Counted from the stretch's first letter, positions 7,711 through 15,808 are shown. The stretch is 35,322 nucleotides of DNA from Betaproteobacteria bacterium (GCA_029883975.1 JAOUIL010000028.1:1-35322); one strand, 5' to 3'. Program-made: numbers and translations. The notes: generated by a model from the letters alone, not told the origin.

Positions 7711-8075
7711 TGGCCGGCGACGACGTCGAGGCAGCGGCGCGTCGCCTGCGCTCCGCTCGCGTTGTCGAGCGCGCAGGACATGAAGCGCCCGACCGGCCGG
7801 CCGGCGCGCGCGGCGAGCTCGAACCACTGCGCGGCGGCTGCCCGATCGCGCGCCACGCCGGGAAACACCTCGCTGCCGTAGCTGAGCATGAAGCCGAGGA
7901 TCTCCGCCGCCTGACCGTCGCCGGTGTCGGCCGCCGCGCGCAGGTAGTAGGTGGCTTCGGCGTACAGGCCGCTGTCGAGGAAGTGCCTGGCGGTTTCCAT
8001 GTCGTCTTCGCCCGCGACGGCGGATCCGGCCGCGAGCGACGACGCGAGCAGGACTGCGATGAGGGTGCGTTTCAT
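7707..8075 (-). CDS. Secreted Sel1-like repeat protein
   Basis: A 122-residue protein with a clear signal peptide (MKRTLIAVLLASSLAAGSAVAG, cleavage probably after AVA). The mature part holds one to two degenerate Sel1/TPR-like helical repeats: DSGLYAEATYYLRAAADTGDGQAAEILGFML, then RDRAAAAQWFELAARAGRPVG. Two cysteines near the C-terminus (SCALD, RRCLD) could form a disulfide. Such proteins usually mediate protein contacts in the periplasm. It lies between a small membrane-anchored protein and the 54-residue membrane protein in a permease operon downstream of a two-component system. No specific function can be given. Confidence 0.75.
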   Translation of the reverse strand: MKRTLIAVLLASSLAAGSAVAGEDDMETARHFLDSGLYAEATYYLRAAADTGDGQAAEILGFMLSYGSEVFPGVARDRAAAAQWFELAARAGRPVGRFMSCALDNASGAQATRRCLDVVAGQ

Positions 8076-8087
8076 GGGACGGTTCTC

Positions 8088-8315
8088 CTAGAAGGTGTCG
8101 TAGTCGCGGCCGGGATCGGCGTCGGGGGCGGCACGCAGGCCGGCGAGGCTCGGGTCCTGGTGGGTGCCGGTCTGGATTTCGGCGACCGGCGCAGTCGGCG
8201 GCGCGGGCTCGGTCTTCGTCGCCAGCGCGCCGCTGAAGGCGGCGATCGCCACGGCGACCGCGGCGATGAAGACGATCGGACGCAGGGGGAAGCTGGATTT
8301 CGGTTCGTATGCCAT
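8088..8315 (-). CDS. Small single-span membrane protein, hypothetical
   Basis: A 75-residue protein, not recognised. Residues 1-11 are polar (MAYEPKSSFPL). Residues ~12-32 form one hydrophobic segment (RPIVFIAAVAVAIAAFSGAL). The rest is a proline- and aspartate-rich tail ending in GRDYDTF, likely periplasmic. It has a good ribosome binding site (AAAGGACC) upstream and is the first gene of the operon ending in the AEC permease, 12 bases before the Sel1-like gene. Its promoter region carries the palindromic candidate operator at 8402-8438. It may be a membrane anchor or signalling partner; this is a guess from context. Confidence 0.65.
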   Translation of the reverse strand: MAYEPKSSFPLRPIVFIAAVAVAIAAFSGALATKTEPAPPTAPVAEIQTGTHQDPSLAGLRAAPDADPGRDYDTF

Positions 8316-8372
8316 CGTTCGGTCCTTTCTGCGGGTTGCGCCGGCGGCGCACCATGCGCCGTGGCAGGACCG

Positions 8373-8378
8373 ATGCTA
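8373..8378 (-). promoter_or_regulatory. Candidate -10 element for the 8315-to-6631 operon
   Basis: TAGCAT on the minus strand, about 58 bases before the start of the first operon gene. The position 17 bases upstream reads TATTCG, a poor -35, which would fit a promoter needing an activator bound at 8402-8438. Confidence 0.4.
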
Positions 8379-8401
8379 GGAAGCGGGGGGCAGTACGAAT
8401 A

Positions 8402-8438
8402 TCCCGCGAAGAGGCAGGGCCGTCCCGCGAACGCGGGA
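8402..8438. promoter_or_regulatory. Candidate operator: palindrome plus direct half-site
   Basis: TCCCGCGAACGCGGGA (8423-8438) is a perfect inverted repeat with a two-base centre. The half-site TCCCGCGAA recurs at 8402-8410, exactly 21 bases (two helical turns) away. The array lies just upstream of the candidate promoter of the operon starting at 8315 and downstream of the histidine kinase stop. The adjacent LuxR/NarL-type regulator (10296-10946) is the natural candidate to bind here. The palindrome could also fold as a short hairpin at the end of the kinase transcript, but there is no T-run. Confidence 0.45.
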
Positions 8439-8446
8439 GGCGCGCG

Positions 8447-10282
8447 CTAGCGCTGCGCGCCGAGCGGGAAGGAGAGGGTGATGCGGGTGCCGCGCGTGTC
8501 GGAGGCGATGTCGAGCGAGGCGCCGATCTTCTCGGCGCGCCGGCGCATCCCTGACAGGCCCCGGCCGCTGGCGGGTGCGGCCGCATCGAAGCCGCCGCCG
8601 TCGTCGGCCACCGAGAGCATGAAGCGCGCAGGGTTGCCCTCGAGCGCGATCTGCACCGCCACTTGTTTCGCGCGCGCGTGCTTGAGCACGTTGGTGAGCG
8701 ACTCCTGCAGCATGCGCAGGATCTGCAGCGCGTCCTCCGCCTCGATGTCCAGGCGCTCGGGCACGTCGCGATACGAGAACCTCAGGTCGATGCCGGCGGC
8801 CCGAAAGCGCGGCTCCAGCCGGTAGCGCAGGTTGCCGAGCGCCTCCAGCAGCCCCTCGCGTCCGGGCGAGAGTGTGTCGATGGACAGGCGCATATCATCC
8901 ATTGCGTCGCGCAGCACCTGCGCCATGCCCTTGGAGTCGAGCGCGCCGCGCTCCACGGCGGCGAGCGAGGTGAGCAGCTGGGAGCCCAGGCCGTCGTGCA
9001 TGTCCTGCATGATGCGCTGGCGCTCGCTGGCCACCGTGCGCTCGTGCTCGAGGCCGCGCAGCTGCTCGTAGTTGGCGGCGAGCTCGCGCTCCTTGTGCGC
9101 CACCTGCTCGGCCAGCGTCACGTTCATCCGCTCGACCGCGCCCAGGCTCTTGACGAAGCGGTCGGCAAGCTGCACGCCGACGACGACGAGCAGCGCGACG
9201 GCGGCGAAGTAGAGCACGAACGGCTCCTCGGGATCGAACCAGATGCCCTGCGAGAGCATGTAGTCGTGCACGGAGCCCGCCAGGCCGAGCAGCGCGCAGC
9301 AGAGCAGCGCGAATGCGGCCATGGAGCGCTGGCGCCACGCCGCGTGCACCGCGCCGGCGATCATCGCCACGCCCATGAGCAGCAGGCCCGCCTGGTAGTA
9401 GCGGTCGACGAAGGCATGTGCCGCGGCCCCGCCGATGGCGAGCGCGAGCGGCCCCGAGATCCAGTAGGCGGCAAACAGCCGCGTAATGCCGCGCGGCCGG
9501 AATCCCGCGAAGCGCAGGTAGAACAGCGTGATCGAGGCGGCGAAGCCGCCGGTCGCGGCATAGCGCATCACGCGCCAGCCGAGCCACCAGGACTCGGGCA
9601 CCGTCTCGATCACGTAGTTCAGCGTGTGCAGCCCCCAGAACAGGCACGCCAGCCCGAACAGGCCGTAGTCGAGCTGCATGCGGCGCCGCCACGAGACGGT
9701 GAGCACGAACACCGCCATCGCCAGCGTCACGGCGGTCGTGATCTGCGCGGCGGTGTAGGCCCAGAAGAAGCGCGATTCGTACACCGGCCGCAGCTCGTCC
9801 TCGGGGCCGATCCAGACGGTGCTCATGGTCTTGTCGGCGCTCGCCACGTCCACGCGCACGTGCAGCTCGTTCTCGCCCTCGCGCAGGTCGCCGGGCGGGA
9901 CGACGAAGGCGTGCGGGCGCATCCAGCGCACCCAGGTGCCGCTGCCCGGCTCGCGCACGGTGGCGAGCAGCTGCCCGTTGACGAACAGCGCGCCGCCGTC
10001 GCGCAGCCGCGGCAGGTAGACCATCCAGGGTTCGCCTTCGGGGCGCGGCGCCCTGAACGTCACTCGGTACCACACCGTGCCGGTGATCCCCGGCCAGTTC
10101 TCCTTCCACCGGTCGGGCAGCCGCACGGGCTGCCAGGGCAGGTGCTTCGGCGGCGTGAGCGCCTCGCGCGCGAACAGGTAGCCCGCGTCGCGGTGCCGCC
10201 ATTGCTCGGCCTCTGCGGCCGAGCCGGGAAGCGGCGCGGCGAGGAGCAGGGCGGCGAAGAGCGCGCGCGCGAGCGGCATCAC
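8447..10282 (-). CDS. Membrane sensor histidine kinase, NarL-type (HisKA_3) with 7TM sensor region
   Basis: A 611-residue inner-membrane kinase. A signal peptide (residues 1-22) leads into a periplasmic beta-rich domain (~25-165) with a VRLPDRWKENW ... WYRVTF ... ALFVNGQLL pattern, like the 7TMR-DISM extracellular and sugar-binding jelly-roll folds. About seven membrane helices (~172-375) and a short coiled coil (~380-418) follow. The HisKA_3 box is ERQRIMQDMHDGLGSQLL, with His429 the phosphorylation site. The ATPase domain has QESLTNVLKHA (N-box), VADDGGGF (G1) and GRGLSGMRRRAEKIGA (G2). It phosphorylates the LuxR-type regulator encoded 13 bases upstream in the same operon. The ligand is unknown; a carbohydrate or organic acid is conceivable from the fold and the nearby permease. 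Confidence 0.92.
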   Translation of the reverse strand: MMPLARALFAALLLAAPLPGSAAEAEQWRHRDAGYLFAREALTPPKHLPWQPVRLPDRWKENWPGITGTVWYRVTFRAPRPEGEPWMVYLPRLRDGGALFVNGQLLATVREPGSGTWVRWMRPHAFVVPPGDLREGENELHVRVDVASADKTMSTVWIGPEDELRPVYESRFFWAYTAAQITTAVTLAMAVFVLTVSWRRRMQLDYGLFGLACLFWGLHTLNYVIETVPESWWLGWRVMRYAATGGFAASITLFYLRFAGFRPRGITRLFAAYWISGPLALAIGGAAAHAFVDRYYQAGLLLMGVAMIAGAVHAAWRQRSMAAFALLCCALLGLAGSVHDYMLSQGIWFDPEEPFVLYFAAVALLVVVGVQLADRFVKSLGAVERMNVTLAEQVAHKERELAANYEQLRGLEHERTVASERQRIMQDMHDGLGSQLLTSLAAVERGALDSKGMAQVLRDAMDDMRLSIDTLSPGREGLLEALGNLRYRLEPRFRAAGIDLRFSYRDVPERLDIEAEDALQILRMLQESLTNVLKHARAKQVAVQIALEGNPARFMLSVADDGGGFDAAAPASGRGLSGMRRRAEKIGASLDIASDTRGTRITLSFPLGAQR

Positions 10283-10295
10283 GCGCGCCCCGCGC

Positions 10296-10946
10296 CTATT
10301 TCAGCAGCCCCAGCTGCGTGGCCTCGAACACCGCCTCGCCGCGCGAGTGCACGGACAGCTTGCGGTAGATCTTCTTTACGTGGGCCACCACGGTGTGCGC
10401 CGAGATGCCGAGCACGCCGCCGACGTCGGCGAACGACAGGCCCTTGGCGATCAGCTTGAGGATCTCCGCCTCGCGCTCGGTGAGCGGCGAGCCGCCCTGC
10501 GGCCCCGCGGGCTTATCCTCCGGCGCGCGCATGCGCGCGAGCAGCCGCCGCGCGATGCTCGGGCTGATCGGCGCGCCGCCCTCGCGCAGCTCGCGGATGC
10601 AGCGCGCGAGCTCCCCGCGCGGGCTGTCCTTGAGGATGTAGCCGGTGGCGCCGGCCTCGATGGCGTCGATCACGTGCTGGTCGTCGCCGAACACGGTGAC
10701 CACCAGCGCGTCGCAGTCGGGCCGCTTCTTCGCCGCCGCACGGATCAGCTGCGCGCCGCTGCCGTCGGGCAGTCCCAGGTCCACCACCAGCACGTCGGGG
10801 ACCTCGTTCTCGATCACGGCCATCCCGGCGGCGAGCGTGCCCACCGCGCCGGCGAGGCGCAGGTCCGGCTCGCGCGTGATCGCCTCGCAGTACTGGCGCA
10901 GGAATTCGGGTTCGTCTTCGACGACCAGGACGCTGGTGGCGCTCAT
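10296..10946 (-). CDS. LuxR/NarL-family response regulator
   Basis: A 216-residue cytoplasmic transcription factor. The receiver domain (1-~120) has the acidic pair in VVEDEPEF, the phospho-acceptor Asp56 (VVDLGLPDGSG), Thr84 (VVTVFGDD) and Lys106 (GYILKDSPRGEL). The C-terminal LuxR-type helix-turn-helix runs from SPLTEREAEILKLIAKGLS to GISAHTVVAHVKKIYRKLSVHSR. It starts at an ATG preceded by GGGAGGTGC, a strong binding site. It is first in the operon, with its cognate kinase 13 bases downstream, and is divergent from the aldolase gene at 11023. The palindrome at 8402-8438 is a plausible target. Confidence 0.94.
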   Translation of the reverse strand: MSATSVLVVEDEPEFLRQYCEAITREPDLRLAGAVGTLAAGMAVIENEVPDVLVVDLGLPDGSGAQLIRAAAKKRPDCDALVVTVFGDDQHVIDAIEAGATGYILKDSPRGELARCIRELREGGAPISPSIARRLLARMRAPEDKPAGPQGGSPLTEREAEILKLIAKGLSFADVGGVLGISAHTVVAHVKKIYRKLSVHSRGEAVFEATQLGLLK

Positions 10947-11009
10947 GCACCTCCCTGGGCGGGGCGATGCAGTTTACGCCCAATCGCCGAGCCGCTGGCA
11001 AGCGGACCC

Positions 11010-11015
11010 TATAAT
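11010..11015 (+). promoter_or_regulatory. -10 element of the aldolase operon
   Basis: A perfect TATAAT ending seven bases before the ATG at 11023. Initiation about seven bases downstream of the hexamer would begin at or next to the start codon, predicting a leaderless message. No good -35 is seen at the normal spacing. Confidence 0.5.
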
Positions 11016-11022
11016 CGGCGCC

Positions 11023-11793
11023 ATGCGCGAAAACGCCGTGAAGAAGAGCCTCGCCGCCGGCGGCCGCGCGTTCGGCTCGATGATCTTCGAGTTCTTCACG
11101 CCCGGCATGCCGCGCCTGCTGAAGAACGCCGGCGCCGAGTACGCCCTGTACTGCATGGAGCACACGGGTGCCTCCTACGAGACGCTCAAGCCCCAGTTCG
11201 CGCTGTGCCGCGCGCTCGGCGTGATCCCCCTCGTCCGCGTCCCGGGGACCGAGTACGACCTGATCGCCCGCGCGCTCGACTGCGGCGCGCTCGGCGTCAT
11301 GGTGCCGCTCGTGGATACCGCCGCGCAGGCGGAGTTCATCGTCTCCTGCACGCGCTACCCGCCGGCCGGTGGGCGTCGCGGCGCGGCCTTCGGCTTCGCG
11401 CACGACGACTACGAGGGCGGCGACGTGGTGGAGAAGATGAAGATGATCCACGAACGCACGCTGGTCATCGCGATGATCGAGACCAGGTCGGGCCTGGAAA
11501 ACGTGGACGCGATCGCCGCGGTGCCCGGCGTGGACGTGCTGTGGCTCGGCCACTTCGACATGAGCAACTTCCTCGGCATCCCGGGCCAGTTCTCGCATCC
11601 CGTGTTCCAGGATGCGATCCGGAGGATCGTCGCCGCCGCGCAGAAGCACGGCAAGGCCGCCGGCTACATGGCGGCGAGCGCCGCGCTCGGCAAGGAATAC
11701 CTCGCGCACGGCTTTCGCATGCTTGCCACCGGCACCGACCAGGGGATGCTGCAGGAAGCCACGCGCACCATGCTCGACGGGATGCGCCAGTGA
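11023..11793 (+). CDS. HpcH/HpaI family aldolase
   Basis: A 256-residue class II (metal-dependent) aldolase-type protein of the HpcH/HpaI/citrate lyase beta family. Visible features are GSMIFEFFTPGMPRLLKNAGAEYALYCMEH, VIPLVRVPGTEYDLIARALDCGALGVMVPLV with the substrate-binding Arg, AMIETRSGLENVDAI with the metal-binding Glu, and the DVLWLGHFDMSNFLGIPGQ loop with the metal Asp. Members cleave 4-hydroxy-2-oxo acids to pyruvate plus an aldehyde; the aldehyde here is unknown. It overlaps the hydroxyacid dehydrogenase by GTGA, so they form an operon. There is no ribosome binding site before the ATG, in line with the leaderless layout. The family is certain, the substrate not. Confidence 0.9.
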   Translation: MRENAVKKSLAAGGRAFGSMIFEFFTPGMPRLLKNAGAEYALYCMEHTGASYETLKPQFALCRALGVIPLVRVPGTEYDLIARALDCGALGVMVPLVDTAAQAEFIVSCTRYPPAGGRRGAAFGFAHDDYEGGDVVEKMKMIHERTLVIAMIETRSGLENVDAIAAVPGVDVLWLGHFDMSNFLGIPGQFSHPVFQDAIRRIVAAAQKHGKAAGYMAASAALGKEYLAHGFRMLATGTDQGMLQEATRTMLDGMRQ

Positions 11794-12809
11794 CCTTCAA
11801 GGTCGGCGTCACCAGCGACATCCTCGACGCGAAGGGCGAGCCGGTGTTCGGGCGCGAGCCGCTGCAGGCGCTCGATGCCGCGCCGGGCCTCGAGTGGGAA
11901 TGGCTGCCGAAGGGCATCCGCGAGATTACCGCAGGGCACGCGGCGAAGTACGACGCCCTGTACGTGAACTCTCCCTGGGTCCCCGCGGCGGCCGTGGCGG
12001 GCAAGGACCTGCGGCTCAAGGTCGTCTCGCGCCACGGCGTGGGCTACGACAGCGTGGACGTGCCGGCGATGAGCGCGGCAGGCGTGCTCGTGTGCAACAC
12101 GCCGAACGCCATGCCGCGGCCGGTGGCGACCATGGCGCTCACCCTGGTGCTGGCGCTCGCCCACCGGCTGCTCGCCAAGGACCGCATGACGCGCGAAGGG
12201 CGCTGGAACGACCGGGTCGATCACATGGGCATGGGCCTCACGGGCCGCACGCTCGGCGTGGTGGGCGCGGGCAGGATCGGCAAGGAGCTGCTGCGCCTGG
12301 CGAGGGTGTTCGACATGAAGCTCCTTGCCGCCGACCCGTACGCGGAGGAGCTGGAGCTCGGCTATCTCGGCGCCAGGAGGGTGCCGCTCGAAACCGTGAT
12401 GGCCGAGTCGGACTTCGTCGTGGTCACCGCGTTGCTGAATGCGGAAACACGGCACCTCGTGAACGCGAAGCAGCTCGCGCGCATGAAGCCGACGGCCTAC
12501 CTGATCAACGTCGCGCGCGGGCCGGTGGTGGACGAGAAGGCGCTGTACGAAGTGCTCGCGGCGAGCAAGATCGCGGGCGCGGGGCTGGACGTGTTCGAGG
12601 AAGAGCCGACGCCCGCCTCGAACCCGATCCTCAAGCTGGACAACGTGATCGTCACGCCGCACGCGCTGTGCTGGACCGACGAGCTGTTCGGCAACATCGC
12701 GCGCACGGCGGTCGGCGCGGTGCTTGCGGTACACGCGGGCCGCGCACCGCAGTTCGTGGTGGATGCGGGCGCGCTCGCGCACCCGCGGGCCAGAGCCTGG
12801 CTCAAATAG
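11790..12809 (+). CDS. D-2-hydroxyacid dehydrogenase, NAD-dependent
   Basis: A 339-residue member of the phosphoglycerate/D-lactate dehydrogenase superfamily that interconverts 2-hydroxy and 2-oxo acids. The catalytic Arg is in NVARGPVVDEKALYEVL, Glu in the LDVFEEEPTP region, and His in VTPHALCW. The nucleotide-binding motif is GVVGAGRIGKELLRLAR with an acidic residue (AADPY) at the end of the second strand, indicating NAD preference. There is no C-terminal ACT domain, so it is not the long SerA form. The GTG start overlaps the aldolase stop; coupling suggests that it processes a hydroxy- or oxo-acid made or used by the aldolase. Its stop codon lies in the palindrome at 12805-12823. Confidence 0.9.
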   Translation: MTFKVGVTSDILDAKGEPVFGREPLQALDAAPGLEWEWLPKGIREITAGHAAKYDALYVNSPWVPAAAVAGKDLRLKVVSRHGVGYDSVDVPAMSAAGVLVCNTPNAMPRPVATMALTLVLALAHRLLAKDRMTREGRWNDRVDHMGMGLTGRTLGVVGAGRIGKELLRLARVFDMKLLAADPYAEELELGYLGARRVPLETVMAESDFVVVTALLNAETRHLVNAKQLARMKPTAYLINVARGPVVDEKALYEVLAASKIAGAGLDVFEEEPTPASNPILKLDNVIVTPHALCWTDELFGNIARTAVGAVLAVHAGRAPQFVVDAGALAHPRARAWLK

Positions 12810-12823
12810 GGACTGTCCCCATT
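12805..12823. repeat. Imperfect palindrome between convergent stop codons
   Basis: AATAGGGACTGTCCCCATT, an inverted repeat with one mismatched pair and a one-base centre. It contains the stop of the hydroxyacid dehydrogenase and reaches the stop of the convergent gene. It may be a short repeat of the REP type or a bidirectional end signal; only one copy is in this window. Confidence 0.5.
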
Positions 12824-13698
12824 TAGTCCTTCATCAGCAGGTGCATCAGGCTGGAGGTGTCCCAGCGGCTGCCGCCGCGCGCCTGGATGTGGGCGTAGCA
12901 CTGGTCCACCAGCGCCGTCACCGGCATGCGCGAGCCGTTCTTCTTGCCTTCCTCGAGCGCGATGCCCAGGTCCTTGCGCATCCACTCCACGGCGAAGCCG
13001 AAGCCGTCGAACTTCACCTCGTTCATCTGCTTCCAGCGGTTCTCCATCTGCCAGGACTGCGCCGCGCCCTTGGAGATGACGCCGATCACCTTCTCCACGT
13101 CGAGGCCCGCGCGCTTGGCGAAGGCGAGCCCTTCGGCGAGCCCCTGCAGCAGCCCGGCGATGGCGACCTGGTTGACCATCTTGGTGAGCTGGCCGGCGCC
13201 GGGCGCGCCGATGAGCGAGGCCATCTTGGCGTAGACGTCGATCACCGGCTTCGCCTTGTCGAAGTCGGCCTGCTCGCCGCCGCACATGATGCCGAGCTGG
13301 CCGTTGACCGCCCCGGCCTGGCCGCCCGAGACCGGCGCGTCGACGAAGCCGAGGCCCATGGCCTTGGCCTTGGCGTGGACTTCGCGCGCGACGATAGCCG
13401 AGGCCGTGGTGTGGTCGACCAGGATTGCGCCCTTCTTCATGCCGGCGAGCACCCCGGCGTCGCCGAACACCACCGAGCGCACGTCGTTGTCGTTGCCGAC
13501 GCACATCATGACGAACTCGCAGCCCTGCGCGGCCTCCTTCGGCGTGGGGGCGGACTTGCCGCCGTACTCCTTCACCCAGGCCTGGGCCTTGGCGGCCGAG
13601 CGGTTGTAGACGGTGACCTCGTGGCCACCCTTCTTCAGCAGATGGCCCGCCATCGGATAGCCCATGACGCCCAGGCCGAGAAACGCTACTTTCGCCAT
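12823..13698 (-). CDS. 3-hydroxyisobutyrate dehydrogenase family oxidoreductase
   Basis: A 291-residue NAD(P)-dependent beta-hydroxyacid dehydrogenase (the family of 3-hydroxyisobutyrate dehydrogenase and tartronate semialdehyde reductase). Motifs run in order: N-terminal Rossmann GLGVMGYPMAGHL; NRS after the second strand, compatible with NADP; FVDAPVSGGQAGAVNGQL, the substrate-binding signature; and GAGQLTKMVNQ with the catalytic Lys. The helical C-terminal domain holds KDLGIALEEGKKNG. The start has AGGAGACAAAAAG just upstream. It is convergent with the aldolase pair and divergent from recA. Pairing with an HpcH-type aldolase recalls GarL/GarR of glucarate breakdown, but the opposite strand and a missing dehydratase make that only a suggestion. 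Confidence 0.9.
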   Translation of the reverse strand: MAKVAFLGLGVMGYPMAGHLLKKGGHEVTVYNRSAAKAQAWVKEYGGKSAPTPKEAAQGCEFVMMCVGNDNDVRSVVFGDAGVLAGMKKGAILVDHTTASAIVAREVHAKAKAMGLGFVDAPVSGGQAGAVNGQLGIMCGGEQADFDKAKPVIDVYAKMASLIGAPGAGQLTKMVNQVAIAGLLQGLAEGLAFAKRAGLDVEKVIGVISKGAAQSWQMENRWKQMNEVKFDGFGFAVEWMRKDLGIALEEGKKNGSRMPVTALVDQCYAHIQARGGSRWDTSSLMHLLMKD

Positions 13699-13729
13699 CT
13701 TTTTGTCTCCTAAGGGGTTTTTCCGGTGT

Positions 13730-13758
13730 TTGACAGGGCGGCGTCAACCACCCACAAT
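13730..13758 (+). promoter_or_regulatory. Sigma-70-type promoter of recA
   Basis: TTGACA (13730-13735), a perfect -35, is separated by 17 bases from CACAAT (13753-13758), a four-of-six -10. It lies about 100 bases before the recA ATG and is the best promoter match seen in the window. Confidence 0.65.
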
Positions 13759-13778
13759 ACATGGACGTTTATACAGTA
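13759..13778. promoter_or_regulatory. Candidate LexA box at the recA start site
   Basis: Read on the minus strand, TACTGTATAAACGTCCATGT matches the E. coli-type consensus (TACTGT...ACAGTA) fully in the first half and poorly in the second. It sits directly after the -10 where transcription would begin, the position expected for repression of an SOS gene. It is degenerate, hence moderate confidence. Confidence 0.4.
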
Positions 13779-13854
13779 TCCGGTGCCGGCCCAGCGTGCC
13801 GTCCAACGAGCGCCTGCCGCAGATGCCGACAACCTAGAAAAAGAGGTACGGAGA

Positions 13855-14918
<1,064 letters not shown>

Positions 14919-14922
<4 letters not shown>

Positions 14923-15386
14923 AGGACATCGCGCCGGACACGGCCGGGGAGCTGCAGGCCCGGGCGCTCAGATATCTCGCGCGGCGCGAGCATTCACGGG
15001 CGGAGCTGGCGCGCAAGCTCGCGCCAAGCGCGCAATCGCCGGAGGCACTCGAGCAGCTGCTCGACGCCCTGGCCGCGAAAAAGCAGCTCTCGGACGAGCG
15101 CTACGCCGAAGCACGCGCCCACCAGCTGGCGCGCAAGTACGGCGCAGCGCGCATCCGGCACGATCTGAGATCCAAGGGCGTCGACGAGGCCATCGCCGAG
15201 AAGGCCTCGGCCGGCGGAGAGCTCGAGCGCGCGCGGGCCATCCTCGCGCGCAAGTACCGCATGCCGGTGACCTCTCGGCTGGAGCGCGCGCGGCGCATGC
15301 GCTTTCTCGCGTCGCGCGGCTTCTCGCACACCACGATCCGCAGTCTCCTGTCATCCGATGCCGACCACGAGGCGTTAATCCCCTAG
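14919..15386 (+). CDS. recX: Recombination regulatory protein RecX
   Basis: RecX binds RecA filaments and inhibits their extension. The 155-residue protein is all-helical with three tandem three-helix repeats: [20 protein letters not shown], then [35 protein letters not shown], and a final [20 protein letters not shown]. The GTG start lies inside the recA stop (GTGA), so production is tied to recA translation. The order recA-recX is standard. Nothing unusual is visible. Confidence 0.94.
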
Positions 15387-15409
15387 CGCGCCGCAAACGT
15401 TGCGCGCGC
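15386..15409 (+). terminator. GC-rich hairpin after recX
   Basis: GCGCGCCGCAA (15386-15396) pairs with TTGCGCGCGC (15400-15409) through a ten-bp stem with one bulged C and a three-base loop. No T-run follows, so it may reduce or process read-through rather than act as a full intrinsic terminator. It ends just before the ribosome binding site of the next gene. Confidence 0.3.
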
Positions 15410-15427
15410 GGAAAGGGGGTGATGGGA

Positions 15428-15766
15428 ATGGAACAGGCACAGGCATTGGCGATCGTGAAATCGCTCGCCAACGGCGTCGATCCGGAATCCGGCGAAGTGT
15501 TTCCCGCGGAGGGCGCCTACCAGCGTCCGCAGACGGTGCGCGCGCTGTTCGCGGCGGTGGAGGCGCTGGAGCGCGCGGCGCAGTTCGAGCGGCGCAAGCA
15601 GCAGCTGCCGGCGAAGACCGGCGAGCCCTGGACGGAGGACGAGGACCGCAAGCTCCTCGCGTCGTTCGACGCCGGGCAAGCGCTCGGCGAGCTCGCGGCG
15701 GCGCACCAGCGCACGCAGACGGGGATCCGGGCGCGGCTGGTGAAGTACGGGCGGCTCGCGGCGTAG
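15428..15766 (+). CDS. Small protein with putative helix-turn-helix / SANT-like C-terminus, hypothetical
   Basis: Not confidently recognised. The 112-residue product starts with MEQAQALAIVKSLANGVDPESGEVFP, then a helical middle rich in Ala, Arg and Gln. The C-terminal segment EPWTEDEDRKLLASFDAGQALGELAAAHQRTQTGIRARLVKYGRL has the three-helix pattern of Myb/SANT or sigma-4-like DNA-binding units, with W-T-x-x-E-D at the start. The ATG at 15428 is preferred because AAGGGGG lies nine bases before it; two closer in-frame starts (15419 GTG, 15422 ATG) sit on top of that motif. It lies between recX and alaS. A DNA- or RNA-binding role is possible but unproven. Confidence 0.7.
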   Translation: MEQAQALAIVKSLANGVDPESGEVFPAEGAYQRPQTVRALFAAVEALERAAQFERRKQQLPAKTGEPWTEDEDRKLLASFDAGQALGELAAAHQRTQTGIRARLVKYGRLAA

Positions 15767-15782
15767 CGGGCCGGGGAGGAGA

Positions 15783-15808
15783 GCCCGTGGCGCCCGGGCG
15801 CCATGGGC
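15783..15808. promoter_or_regulatory. 26-base near-perfect palindrome before alaS
   Basis: Arms GCCCGTGGCGCC and GGCGCCATGGGC meet around a CG centre and pair throughout, with one G-T pair. It is followed by CTTCCTTT and then the alaS -10 element at 15816, so it lies where the -35 region should be. It could end the upstream transcript as a weak terminator or act as an operator for alaS. E. coli AlaRS is known to repress its own gene through a palindrome at the promoter. Confidence 0.45.

Noticed and set aside
8423-8438. Intrinsic terminator for the histidine kinase gene
   Set aside because: The palindrome has only a two-base centre, no T-run in the kinase direction, and a repeated half-site 21 bases away, which fits an operator better.
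8895-10202. Long Arg/Ala/Gly-rich open frame on the minus strand within the histidine kinase gene
   Set aside because: It is a shadow of the kinase frame in GC-rich DNA; composition is low-complexity and no domain is visible, while the overlapping frame has all kinase motifs.
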